Shown here piece by piece: positions 1 to 6,576 of a stretch of 21,722 nt of DNA (positions are counted from its first letter, which is position 1; every line of letters begins with the position of its first letter). The DNA is from DASUSH01 sp036375215 (lineage in GTDB: Bacteria > Actinomycetota > Thermoleophilia > Solirubrobacterales > 70-9), in contig DASUSH010000056.1 of the NCBI GenBank assembly GCA_036375215.1, positions 1 through 21,722 of the forward strand, given 5' to 3'. The notes beneath the pieces were generated by a model. That model did no database searches and had not been told where the DNA came from. It worked only from the letters and a program-made list of their open reading frames with translations. A program made the position numbers and the translations under genes.

Positions 1-151
1 CTCCGCTTCGCGTCCGGTTCGGCTTGATCTCATCTACCCCAATGAACCCGCCGAATCCTCCGCTTCGCGTCCGGTTCGGCTTGATCTCATCTACCCCAAT
101 GAAGTCGCCGAATCCTCCGCTTCGCGTCCGGTTCGGCTCGATCTCATCTAC
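1..151. repeat. 57-bp tandem repeat, 2.65 copies, cut by the window edge
   Basis: Copies lie at 1-57 and 58-114, and a third, partial copy at 115-151 ends where the hydrolase gene begins. Copies 1 and 2 differ at two adjacent bases (CC against GT near 47 and 104), and copy 3 has one T-to-C change. Each unit contains an imperfect hairpin with GCCGAA and TTCGGC arms. The period is a multiple of three. One forward frame (starting at base 2) and one reverse frame stay open throughout, so a coding repeat cannot be excluded, but no start or recognisable protein is visible. The array probably continues to the left of the window. Confidence 0.9.
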
Positions 152-158
152 ATGAGAT
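141..158 (+). promoter_or_regulatory. Inverted repeat over the hydrolase start codon
   Basis: ATCTCAT at 141-147 and ATGAGAT at 152-158 are perfect 7-bp arms around a CTAC loop. The left arm is the end of the last tandem-repeat copy. The right arm holds the out-of-frame ATG at 152 and the first two bases of the in-frame ATG at 157. If the gene is transcribed from upstream, this hairpin could hide the start codon. No good Shine-Dalgarno sequence is seen. The structure is visible in the sequence; the role is inference. Confidence 0.4.
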
Positions 159-867
159 GCGGCTGCCGTCGCCCCAGGCCTCGGACCGCAGCGGCGTCCA
201 CGAGGGGCGGCCTTACGAGCTCTGGATGCCCGACTCCGAGCCGCCCTGGCCGGGGATGGTGGTCATCCACGGGGCCGATTCGCGCAGGGAGACCCACGCG
301 GGGTTCGCGCGGGCGTGCCGCGCGCGCGGTTGGGCGGCCCTCACCTACGACCAGCGCGGCAACGGGGAGTCCGAGGAGCCGCTCTCGCCGGCCGCCGTGC
401 CCGACGTCGGCCGGATGGCGCGGCTGCTCGCCGAGACCGATGGCGTCGACCCCGAGCGGGTGTGCGCCCGCGGCTCGAGCATGGGCGGGTTCATGGCGAT
501 CCACGCCGCGGCCGTCCACCCGGCGGTCGCCGGCGTGATCGCGCTCTGCCCTGCGGGCGAGGAGCACCTCCTCGACGGGGTCCGGCGCGAGCGCTTCGAG
601 ATGCGGATCGACCGCGACTCCTTCGAGCCCTGGCTCGGCGAGCACGACCTGCGCGACGCCGCCGCACTCATGGGCGAGAAGCCGCTCCTCCTGCTGCACG
701 CCCGCGGCGACGAGGTGATCCCGTTCACCTGGACCGAGGAGATCGCCGCGGCGGCGGCGCCTCCGGTCGAGGCGATCATCGTCCCCGGCGGGCACCATCG
801 ATCGCTCCAGCACGACGCCGAGCTGCACGAGGTCGCGCTGCGCTGGATGGAGAAGACGCTGCGATGA
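157..867 (+). CDS. Alpha/beta hydrolase (dienelactone hydrolase/S9-like)
   Basis: This is a 236-residue serine hydrolase of the alpha/beta fold with no signal peptide, so probably cytoplasmic. An HG oxyanion motif lies at residues 38-39 (VVIHGA). The nucleophile elbow GSSMGG puts the catalytic serine at 108. Asp185 in HARGDEVIPF and His213 or His214 in PGGHHRS complete the triad. DQRGNGES at 65-72 is the usual strand-4 turn seen in esterases and S9-like peptidases. The substrate cannot be read from the sequence. The ATG at 157 is the first in frame; the ATG at 152 is in another frame. The stop overlaps the next gene's start (ATGA), so the two are probably translated together. The family is confident, the substrate unknown. 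Confidence 0.88.
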   Translation: MRLPSPQASDRSGVHEGRPYELWMPDSEPPWPGMVVIHGADSRRETHAGFARACRARGWAALTYDQRGNGESEEPLSPAAVPDVGRMARLLAETDGVDPERVCARGSSMGGFMAIHAAAVHPAVAGVIALCPAGEEHLLDGVRRERFEMRIDRDSFEPWLGEHDLRDAAALMGEKPLLLLHARGDEVIPFTWTEEIAAAAAPPVEAIIVPGGHHRSLQHDAELHEVALRWMEKTLR

Positions 868-1157
868 GCTCACCGGTGGGACGGATCGCCGTCCGGGTGA
901 CCGCGCGGGCGCGGTCGGACGAGGTCGTCGGCGAGCGCGCCGGGGTCCTCGCCGTCAGGGTGAAGGCGCCGCCGGTCGAGGGCCGGGCAAACGACGCCGT
1001 TCGCAAGCTCCTCGCGAAGCGGCTCGGGGTGCCGGCGAGTCGCGTCGCGGTCGTCCGCGGCGGGTCCTCGCGCGAGAAGCTGATCGCGGTCGAGGGGCTC
1101 GAGACGAAGGCCCTGCGCCGCGCGCTCGGCCTCGGTCCCGCTACGTCGCGAGGCTGA
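864..1157 (+). CDS. yggU: DUF167/YggU family protein
   Basis: This 97-residue protein matches the small DUF167 (UPF0235/YggU) family in size and pattern. An N-terminal strand IAVRVTARAR is followed by LAVRVKAPPVEGRAND at 29-44, which is the family hallmark (V-x-APP-x-[ED]G-[KR]AN). A helix rich in Lys/Leu follows, then RVAVVRGGSSREKLIAVEG, the usual G-x-x-S-R-x-K end of the domain. The molecular function of the family is not established. The ATG overlaps the stop of the hydrolase gene (ATGA), indicating translational coupling. The stop TGA abuts the stop of the convergent minus-strand gene within TGATCA, so no terminator separates them. The start is unambiguous. Confidence 0.9.
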   Translation: MSSPVGRIAVRVTARARSDEVVGERAGVLAVRVKAPPVEGRANDAVRKLLAKRLGVPASRVAVVRGGSSREKLIAVEGLETKALRRALGLGPATSRG

Positions 1158-1799
1158 TCAGGGGGCGAGCCCGGGCTCGCCCGCGACCCGGTTGCCGCCC
1201 CCGCCGACGAGGTCGTCGACCCCGTTCTGCACGTCGTTCACGTGGCCCCCGAGGTTGTCGCCGGTGACTCCCTGGAGCACCTCGTCGACCGCGCCGGTGA
1301 TCGGCTTCGTCGCGCCGCCGAGGTTCGGGTTCACCCCGGTCGCACCCTGAACGGTCTGGTCGACGTTCGCGGCCGCGGAGTCGACGGGATTGGCCGGCGC
1401 CGGGGTGGCGCCCGGGACTTCGGTCGCCGTCGCGGAGCCTCCGCCCGGAGCGCCGGCTCCGCCGGGGGCGCCGGGAGCGCCCGGGCCCGCCGCGGGGCCG
1501 CCACCCGCTGCGGCGCCGGCGGGACCGGCGGCGCCGGGGGCGCCTGGCCCCGCGGCCGCCGGACCCGGACCGGCGGGCGTGGCGGCGACGGTGGCCGGCG
1601 GGCCGGCGGACGCGACCGCGGTCGCGGCGGCGCCGCCGGGGCCGTCGATCGAGACCGTGTCGGCGCCGTCCCCGCCGGAGCCGATGGGGACTCCCTCGAA
1701 GGCGACGAACGCGGTCAACGCGACGAACGCGACGAACGCGGCTGCGAGCAGCGATCCGCTTGCCCCGGTCCCCGCCAGGTAGCTGCGGACGCCCGTCAT
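1158..1799 (-). CDS. Membrane-anchored Gly/Ala/Pro-rich (collagen-like) protein, function unknown
   Basis: The 213-residue product starts MTGVRSYLAG. It has one hydrophobic segment at about 14-36 (LLAAAFVAFVALTAFVAF), which would act as a signal anchor or uncleaved signal peptide. Residues about 50-135 are low-complexity Gly, Ala and Pro with irregular GPGAPGAAGPAG-type triplets resembling bacterial collagen-like or wall-spanning linkers. The last 75 residues are less biased, with repeated Val/Asp/Asn-rich helices (VDEVLQGVTGDNLGGHVNDV). No enzyme motif is seen. An upstream in-frame ATG at 1928 would add 43 residues, but that stretch holds a promoter-like element and a hairpin and puts charged Arg-rich sequence before the anchor, so 1799 is preferred. 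It lies downstream of the M23 peptidase gene, which fits an envelope role. The low-complexity DNA also opens long shadow frames on the other strand. Confidence 0.7.
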   Translation of the reverse strand: MTGVRSYLAGTGASGSLLAAAFVAFVALTAFVAFEGVPIGSGGDGADTVSIDGPGGAAATAVASAGPPATVAATPAGPGPAAAGPGAPGAAGPAGAAAGGGPAAGPGAPGAPGGAGAPGGGSATATEVPGATPAPANPVDSAAANVDQTVQGATGVNPNLGGATKPITGAVDEVLQGVTGDNLGGHVNDVQNGVDDLVGGGGNRVAGEPGLAP

Positions 1800-1834
1800 G
1801 CCTCGGTCAACCCACTCTCGTCTCGTTGATCTCG

Positions 1835-1855
1835 GCCGTCCAACCCCCGGACGGC
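1835..1855 (-). promoter_or_regulatory. Hairpin in the leader of the collagen-like gene
   Basis: GCCGTCC and GGACGGC form a perfect 7-bp stem with a 7-base loop, 36 bases upstream of the chosen start codon and downstream of the promoter-like element. It does not match a riboswitch that I recognise. It could affect leader stability or may simply reflect GC-rich sequence. Confidence 0.3.
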
Positions 1856-1882
1856 GAAGGCCGCCCCTCGACGGCACACGGA

Positions 1883-1912
1883 TTACCTCGGCAGGCGCGC
1901 CGGAAAGCTTTA
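1883..1912 (-). promoter_or_regulatory. Possible sigma-28 (FliA/WhiG-type) promoter
   Basis: On the minus strand TAAAGCTT (1912-1905), then 12 bases, then GCCGAGGTAA (1892-1883). The known sigma-28-family consensus is TAAAGTTT, 11 bases, GCCGATAA. The -35-like box matches 7 of 8, the GCCGA core is intact, and the spacer is one base long. It would give a leader of roughly 75-80 bases to the start at 1799. No flagellar or sporulation gene lies in the window, so the assignment rests on the motif alone. Confidence 0.35.
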
Positions 1913-1957
1913 GCCCAGAGGAGGTCAACCCCTCCCCAGAACCCGCCGAGCGCGACG

Positions 1958-1998
1958 GTTCGCGACTTCTTTTCGCTATGCGAAAAGTTCTCGCGAAC
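1958..1998. terminator. 41-bp interrupted palindrome after the M23 peptidase gene
   Basis: Two nested perfect 8-bp stems: GTTCGCGA (1958-1965) with TCGCGAAC (1991-1998), and CTTTTCGC (1969-1976) with GCGAAAAG (1980-1987). A symmetrical 3-by-3 internal loop separates them and TAT forms the apical loop. It begins 30 bases after the peptidase stop on the minus strand. There is no T-run after it in either direction, so it is not a classical intrinsic terminator. It may be an L-shaped terminator, an RNA-end stabiliser or a protein-binding site. Confidence 0.5.
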
Positions 1999-2028
1999 GC
2001 CCACCGGCAGGAGGGGGAGCCAGGCCGT

Positions 2029-3180
2029 CTAGAGGTATCCCATCGGATCGACGGCGGCGCCGTTGATCCGCACCTCGAAGTGCAGGTGGTCGCCGAAGCA
2101 GTGCCCGGTGCAGCCGACGTAGCCGATCACGTCGCCCTGGTCGACGCTGCCCGAGGTGATCGCGAACGAGGACTGGTGGGCGTAGCAGGTGGAGAGCCCA
2201 CCGCCGTGGTTGACGCAGGTGTAGTTGCCGTAGCCCCCGGTCGGCGCGGCGAGCGCGATCGCTCCCGCCTTCGCGGCGCGGATCGGCGTGCCCGCGGGGA
2301 CCGCGATGTCGACGCCTTCGTGCATCCGGCCCCAGCGCATCCCGAACGGTGACACGACCGAGCCGTTCACCGGCCAGATGAAGCCCTGCGAGCCGCCCTG
2401 GACGGGACCCGCCGGGAGATCGGCGGGGACGGCGCCGCTCGCCGCCTGCTCCTGGGCGGCGGCCTGGAGCTGCTCCTGGATCTGGTCCTCGAGCCCGTCG
2501 ATGTCGCCCTCGAGCTTCTCGATGTTCTGATCGATCGAGCCCACCGCCACGGTCTTGTCCTGGCGCGCCGCGGTTAGGTCGCCCTCGCGGGCCTCGAGCT
2601 GGGATCGGGTGCGGGCGAGCTCGCGCTTCTTGGCGGCGATCGCGGCCTTCGCCTCCTCGATCTCGTCGACGGTGTCCTTCGTCTCCGTCTTCAGGTCGCG
2701 GACGCGGGAGATGATCGTCGAGTCCTGGTCCTCGATCCGGTTCAGGTACTCGTAGCGCTCGATCATGTCGTCGAAGCCGTCCGCCTGGAGGATCACCGTG
2801 AGCGCGTCGGGCTCGTCCTGCTTGTAGATCGCGACGAGGCGCTGCTCGAGCACGCCGATCGAGCGGTGGTAGCGGCGGCGCAGGCCGGCGAGGCGGTCGC
2901 GGGCGGAGTGCAGGCGCGAGCGGGTCGCCTCGAGCTCGTTGAGGACCGTCGCCTCGCGGGTGCGCAGGACCGAGATCTCGCCCTCGAGCTGCGCGATGTC
3001 CGTGGAGAGGCTCGCGATCTCGTCGGTGAGGACGCCCTTCTCCTCGCGCTGGTCCTGGAGCTCGGCCTCCTTCTCGTCGACCTGGCCCTGCAGGTCCTGG
3101 GCACCGGCGACCGCGGCTCCCGATACGGAGATCGCGAGCACGGCGAAGGCGGCGAATGTCAGGCGGATGCGTGCGGTCAT
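2029..3180 (-). CDS. Secreted coiled-coil M23 (LytM) family peptidase
   Basis: A 383-residue exported protein of the EnvC/PcsB-like architecture, expected to act in peptidoglycan cleavage or to activate a hydrolase. A Sec signal peptide covers residues 1-28 (VSGAAVAGA then QD). Residues about 30-245 are heptad-rich and charged, predicted as long coiled coil. The M23 domain is at about 267-383. Zinc ligands are His287 and Asp291 (HEGVD) and His367 in HLHFE, with His365 and His335 (CYAH) as active-site histidines, so the enzyme looks catalytically intact. The domain carries four cysteines (322, 332, 357, 361), suggesting disulfides outside the cell. Start chosen at MTARIRL because the in-frame upstream extension lacks hydrophobic character before the signal peptide. 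No strong Shine-Dalgarno sequence is seen. Confidence 0.9.
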   Translation of the reverse strand: MTARIRLTFAAFAVLAISVSGAAVAGAQDLQGQVDEKEAELQDQREEKGVLTDEIASLSTDIAQLEGEISVLRTREATVLNELEATRSRLHSARDRLAGLRRRYHRSIGVLEQRLVAIYKQDEPDALTVILQADGFDDMIERYEYLNRIEDQDSTIISRVRDLKTETKDTVDEIEEAKAAIAAKKRELARTRSQLEAREGDLTAARQDKTVAVGSIDQNIEKLEGDIDGLEDQIQEQLQAAAQEQAASGAVPADLPAGPVQGGSQGFIWPVNGSVVSPFGMRWGRMHEGVDIAVPAGTPIRAAKAGAIALAAPTGGYGNYTCVNHGGGLSTCYAHQSSFAITSGSVDQGDVIGYVGCTGHCFGDHLHFEVRINGAAVDPMGYL

Positions 3181-3254
3181 AGGTCGCTGAGCGGGCCCGG
3201 AGGCGGCGGCCAGAGTACCAACCGAGGGTCCTCGGCAACGGCTGTTCACGCACG

Positions 3255-3291
3255 AAAAATGCCTGCATGCAAGCGCTTTTGCAGACGCAGG
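3255..3291 (-). terminator. Rho-independent terminator of the CDF transporter gene
   Basis: On the minus strand CCTGC (3291-3287) pairs with GCAGG (3266-3262), and TGCAA pairs with TTGCA inside it. Five Ts (3259-3255) follow two bases after the hairpin. It lies 48 bases past the transporter stop and ahead of the M23 gene, separating the two transcription units. This is the most terminator-like structure in the window. Confidence 0.6.
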
Positions 3292-3338
3292 AATCCGCCC
3301 AGGAGCCTAGTCGGCGGGGCCGCCTCGAGGAAGCTCTG

Positions 3339-4268
3339 CTACGGGTCGCCGGCGCCCTCGACCGAGATCAGCCCACCGCCCTCCTCGTCCTCCATCTGGA
3401 GCGTCGTGTGCTCGATCCCGTACTCGTCGCGGAGGAAGATCGCGATGCTCGCGCGGGTCAGGTCGCGGTCGGCGCCGCCCGCGACGACGACGTGGGCGGA
3501 GAGCGCGACGAAGCCCGAGGTGACGGTCCAGACATGCAGATCGTGGACGGCGACCACGCCTTCGGTACGGCAGAGGGCGGCGCCGAGCTCGTCCACGTCG
3601 ATGTTCTCCGGCGCGGCCTCCATCAGCACGTCCAGCGGCTCCGAGATCAGCCGCCACGAGGAGACCAGGACGAGGGCGGCGATCAGGAGGCTCGCGACCG
3701 CGTCTGCCTGCTCCCAGCCGGTGGCCAGGATCACGACGGCGGAGGCGATCACGCCGACCGAGCCCAGCGCGTCGGCCGCGGAGTGGCGCAGGACGCCCTC
3801 GAGGTTGATGTCGCCGCGCTCGCCGCGGGCGAGGACGATCGTCGCCAGCACGTTGCCGGCGAGCCCGAAGGCGCCGAGCGCGAGCACCGGGCCGGCGTCG
3901 AGCTCGACCGTCTCCGAGAAGCGGCCGATCGCCTCGATCGCGATCCAGATCGAGATCGCGACGAGCGCGATCCCGTTGACGAGCCCGGCGAGCACCTCGG
4001 CGCGCTGCAGCCCGAAGGTCCGCCGCGCGCCGCCGGCCCGGGCGGCGATCGAGGCCGCGGTCATGCCCAGCGCGATCGCGCCGACGTCGGAGAGGACGTG
4101 CCCGGCGTCGGCGAGCAGCGCCAGCGAGCCGGTGATGAACCCGCCGATCGTCTCCGCGACCAGCATGACGACGTTGAGCGCCAGCGCGAGCAGCATCCGC
4201 CGGCGCGAGTCCGCGCGGCGCGCGGCGAGCTTCGCGTCGGCGACGCCGTGGGCGTGTGCGTGAGCCAC
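3339..4268 (-). CDS. Cation diffusion facilitator (CzcD/ZitB-type metal exporter)
   Basis: This 309-residue inner-membrane protein has the CDF layout: a His-rich N-terminus (AHAHAHG), six predicted membrane helices to about residue 205, and a cytoplasmic domain at about 210-309 with the conserved DLHVWTV (243-249). The transport-site HxxxD motifs are complete: His57/Asp61 in HVLSD (helix II) and His162/Asp166 in HSAAD (helix V), with Asp54 also present. The two-histidine, two-aspartate site is typical of zinc (also cadmium or cobalt) exporters that use proton antiport. The family signature RTFGLQRAEVLAGLVNG follows helix III. The start is GTG at 4268, giving the His-rich tail; no strong ribosome site is seen. 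The gene appears monocistronic, with a terminator after it and palindromic repeats before it. The exact metal is inference. Confidence 0.93.
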   Translation of the reverse strand: MAHAHAHGVADAKLAARRADSRRRMLLALALNVVMLVAETIGGFITGSLALLADAGHVLSDVGAIALGMTAASIAARAGGARRTFGLQRAEVLAGLVNGIALVAISIWIAIEAIGRFSETVELDAGPVLALGAFGLAGNVLATIVLARGERGDINLEGVLRHSAADALGSVGVIASAVVILATGWEQADAVASLLIAALVLVSSWRLISEPLDVLMEAAPENIDVDELGAALCRTEGVVAVHDLHVWTVTSGFVALSAHVVVAGGADRDLTRASIAIFLRDEYGIEHTTLQMEDEEGGGLISVEGAGDP

Positions 4269-4314
4269 GGGGCGAGCTTACGTATCGCCGCGCTCGCCCT
4301 TGGGCGGGACTGCC

Positions 4315-4431
4315 CTACCCGCTCGCCTTTCGGGGGTCAGACCCTTCGACCCCTACCCGCTCGCCCTTCGGGGGTCAGACCCCTTCGACCCGCTCCGTCC
4401 TACCTGGGCCTACGCAACGGGGTCAGACCCC
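4315..4431. repeat. Direct repeats carrying the palindrome GGGGTCAGACCCC
   Basis: Two direct copies of a 38-39-bp unit start at 4315 and 4353 (CTACCCGCTCGCC, then CTTCGGGGGTCAGACCC). Each has the near-perfect palindrome GGGTC-A-GACCC at its centre (4334-4344 and 4371-4383). A third palindrome, GGGGTCAGACCCC, is at 4419-4431. The same core in the other orientation recurs at 14300-14312. The cluster fills most of the space between the acyl-CoA dehydrogenase stop and the metal exporter start, so it is a 3' element of the former or a dispersed repeat. Confidence 0.75.
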
Positions 4432-4450
4432 CGCCTAGGTGCTTCGTGGT

Positions 4451-5818
4451 CTAGGTGGTCGGTACGGGTTCCTTGACCTCGCCGTTCGCGTGGCCGTTGG
4501 TCGCGGCCACGGCGGCGCCGATCGGGCTGCCCGAGGCGTCCGCGGCGATCTCGCCGGCCGCGGCGATCTTCTCGCGGGCCTCGCGGTACTCGTTCACCTG
4601 CATCCGCGAGACGACGAGGCGCTGGATCTCGGCCGTGCCCTCGAAGAGCTGGTAGATCTTGGCGTCGCGGAACCACTTCTCCAGCGGGCAGTCGGAGGTC
4701 TGCGCGTAGGGGCCGACCAGATTCATCAGGGTCTCGGTCGCCCACATCGTGACGTCGCCGGCCTTGAGCTTCGACATCGAGCCCTGGCCGCCGGTCATCG
4801 GGATGCCGTTGCGGCCCATCCAGGAGGCGCGCTGGACGAGCAGGCGCGAGGCCTCGATCTCGGTGGCGACGTCGGCGAGGACCTGCTGGACCTCCTGGCG
4901 GCGCAGCGGCGGCTCGCCGGCGGTCGAGCTCTGGTCGAGCGCAGCCCAGATCGGGTCGACGGAGCCGCCGTCCTCGAGGTACTCGAGGGTCCACTCGTAG
5001 GCCGCCTGCGCGATGCCGAGCGCGGAGGCGCCGACGACCGGTCGGGTCAGCTCGAAGGTCGCGAGGGCGTTCGAGGCACGGCCCGACGACTGGCCCGAGC
5101 GGGCGCGCTCGAGCTTCCGATCGAGCTTGTCCATGCCACCGAGCAGGTTCTCGAGCGGGATCCGGCAATCCTCGAGCACGACCTCGGCGGTGTGCGAGGC
5201 GCGGATGCCGAGCTTGGACTCCTTCTTGCCCTGGCGCAGGCCGGGCGTGTCCTTGCCGACGACGAATGAGGCCTGGCCGCGGTGACCGAGCTCGGGGTCG
5301 ACGGTGGCCACGATCACGTGCACGTCGGCGATCCCGCCGTTCGTGATGAAGACCTTGGTCCCGTTCAGCACCCACTCGTCGCCCTCGCGCCTGGCGGTCG
5401 TGCGCATGCTCTTCACGTCGGAGCCGGCGCCGGCCTCAGTGACGCCGTAGGCGCCGAGCTTGGGATCCTCGGCGGAGCCCAGGCACTCGGGGATCCACTG
5501 CATCATCTGGTCCGGGGTGCCGGAGGCGGCGATCCCGGCGGCGGCGAGCATCGAGCCGGAGATCGCGAGCGCGGTCCCGGCGCAGCCCCAGTGGAGCTCC
5601 TCGGCGTAGATCACGCCGAGCTGGCCGCTCGCGTCACCGCCGACGCGCTGCATGTGCTCGGCGCCGGTGAGGCCCCACTCGTGGGCCGCCTTGATGACCT
5701 CCCACGGGGTCGACTCCTCGGCGTCGTGCTTGGCGGCCACCGGCCGGATCACCTCGGTCGAGAAGCGGCGGCAGAGGGCCTTGAACTCGAGAGCTTCCTC
5801 GGAGAGCGCGAAATCCAT
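4451..5818 (-). CDS. Acyl-CoA dehydrogenase
   Basis: This 455-residue FAD flavoenzyme oxidises acyl-CoA to trans-2-enoyl-CoA, the first step of beta-oxidation. The N-terminal helical domain is at 1-120. The middle domain has GVTEAGAGSD (125-134) and FITNGG (157-162), the flavin and substrate contacts. The C-terminal domain has the catalytic base Glu393 in FEGTAEIQR. It is longer than the usual 380-390 residues owing to a Ser/Arg/Gly-rich insert near 235-252, a polar insert near 282-307, and an Ala-rich tail after 410. The ribosome site AGGAGG lies 11 bases before the ATG. A 20-bp inverted repeat 52 bases upstream is nearly identical to one before the thiolase gene, implying shared repression. 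Chain length and branching preference cannot be read from the sequence. Confidence 0.93.
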   Translation of the reverse strand: MDFALSEEALEFKALCRRFSTEVIRPVAAKHDAEESTPWEVIKAAHEWGLTGAEHMQRVGGDASGQLGVIYAEELHWGCAGTALAISGSMLAAAGIAASGTPDQMMQWIPECLGSAEDPKLGAYGVTEAGAGSDVKSMRTTARREGDEWVLNGTKVFITNGGIADVHVIVATVDPELGHRGQASFVVGKDTPGLRQGKKESKLGIRASHTAEVVLEDCRIPLENLLGGMDKLDRKLERARSGQSSGRASNALATFELTRPVVGASALGIAQAAYEWTLEYLEDGGSVDPIWAALDQSSTAGEPPLRRQEVQQVLADVATEIEASRLLVQRASWMGRNGIPMTGGQGSMSKLKAGDVTMWATETLMNLVGPYAQTSDCPLEKWFRDAKIYQLFEGTAEIQRLVVSRMQVNEYREAREKIAAAGEIAADASGSPIGAAVAATNGHANGEVKEPVPTT

Positions 5819-5870
5819 CTGGGTTGAAACCTCCTGGCGGCGACTGGGCGTCCACCGGATCGATCGTCCT

Positions 5871-5890
5871 GATTGACTGGTCAGTCAATC
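5871..5890. promoter_or_regulatory. TetR-type operator upstream of the acyl-CoA dehydrogenase
   Basis: GATTGACTGGTCAGTCAATC has perfect 9-bp arms around a GT centre. It matches 18 of 20 bases with the element at 14275-14294. It lies 52 bases before the dehydrogenase start, and its minus-strand TTGACT could serve as a -35 box, so a bound protein would block transcription. The plus-strand gene at 5996 begins about 105 bases away on the other side and might also be affected. Inverted repeats of the TTGACTGNNCAGTCAA form are typical of TetR-family regulators of lipid metabolism; no such regulator gene is in the window. Confidence 0.7.
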
Positions 5891-5981
5891 TCTCCCACAA
5901 AGGCTACCGGCCCGTTCGGGCGGGCGCGCCGATCTCAGCCCGATGGAGGCTGAATCTCCGTGTTTTGCGGCGGATTGTCTC

Positions 5982-5987
5982 TAGGGT
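5982..5987 (+). promoter_or_regulatory. -10 element (TAGGGT), probable leaderless start
   Basis: TAGGGT lies 8 bases before the GTG at 5996, the distance expected if transcription starts at or next to the start codon. The next plus-strand gene has the closely similar TAGAGT 9 bases before its GTG. No convincing -35 box is visible. Confidence 0.4.
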
Positions 5988-5995
5988 GGGGCCCC

Positions 5996-6571
5996 GTGCT
6001 CGCCTACGTCTTCTGGCACTGCCCCGCCGCCGGCGTCGACGCCGACCAGTACGAGCGGGCCCTCGCCGAGTTCCACCGCGCCCTCGCCGAGGCGCCCCCG
6101 GACGGCTTCGCGCGCTCGTTCTGCCACCACTTCGAGCGCCTTCCGTGGCTGGGCGAGGGCGGCCCCGGCTACGAGGACTGGTACCTCGCCGAGGGCTGGA
6201 CCGCGGTCGGGATGCTCGAGACCGGCGCGGTGAGCGGCTCGCGCCGCGGGCCGCACGACCGGGCCGCCTTCGCCTCCGCCAAGGGCGCCGGCGCCGTCTA
6301 CGGGTTCGCCGCCGGCTCGGTGGACGGGCTCGCGAGCGGATCGCGGGCCTGGTTCGGAAGGCCCGAGGAGACCGCCTACCACGAGCTCGACGGGCTGCTC
6401 ACCCCGGCGCTGGCCGGGGGCGACGCCGGGCTCTGGCGACGCCGGCTGGTGCTCGGCCCGGCGCCCGAGCACTGCCTCGCGGGCGCGCCGGCGGCGGAGC
6501 TGCCGGCGGACGTCGATGCGTTCGAGGCCGGCGGCCGGCTCATCTTCAGCCCGTCCGGTCCTTTCGGATAG
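5996..6571 (+). CDS. Conserved-looking hypothetical protein, function unknown
   Basis: A 191-residue soluble protein starting at GTG (MLAYVFWHCP). I do not recognise the family. It is rich in aromatic residues and His at the N-terminal half: FWHCP at 6-10, CHHFERLPWLGEGGPGYEDWYL, then AEGWTAVGMLETGAV. The C-terminal half has YHELDGLL and LWRRRLVLGPAPEHCL. There is no signal peptide or membrane segment. The pattern of a short strand, helix and scattered Trp/His suggests a compact enzyme-like or binding domain but gives no catalytic motif. An in-frame ATG at 5960 would add 12 residues; GTG at 5996 is preferred because a -10-like TAGGGT sits 8 bases before it and the protein then opens with a beta-strand. 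It stands alone, divergent from the acyl-CoA dehydrogenase. Confidence 0.65.
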   Translation: MLAYVFWHCPAAGVDADQYERALAEFHRALAEAPPDGFARSFCHHFERLPWLGEGGPGYEDWYLAEGWTAVGMLETGAVSGSRRGPHDRAAFASAKGAGAVYGFAAGSVDGLASGSRAWFGRPEETAYHELDGLLTPALAGGDAGLWRRRLVLGPAPEHCLAGAPAAELPADVDAFEAGGRLIFSPSGPFG

Positions 6572-6576
6572 ACCCT

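Noticed and set aside
1..151. CRISPR array
   Set aside because: The repeat units are contiguous with no unique spacers and no cas gene nearby.
152..538. Reading frame starting at the ATG at 152
   Set aside because: Its product is Arg/Ser/Pro-rich and without a domain; the frame from 157 encodes an intact hydrolase triad.
1242..1829. Plus-strand frames opposite the collagen-like gene, including a Pro/Ala-rich one at 1390-1782
   Set aside because: Low-complexity GC-rich DNA opens all frames. The minus-strand reading has a membrane anchor and a less biased C-terminal domain, so it is preferred.
1800..1930. c-di-AMP or c-di-GMP riboswitch ahead of the collagen-like gene
   Set aside because: Such riboswitches often precede wall-peptidase genes in actinobacteria, but the conserved cores are not found. 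A sigma-28-like promoter explains the conserved-looking bases better.
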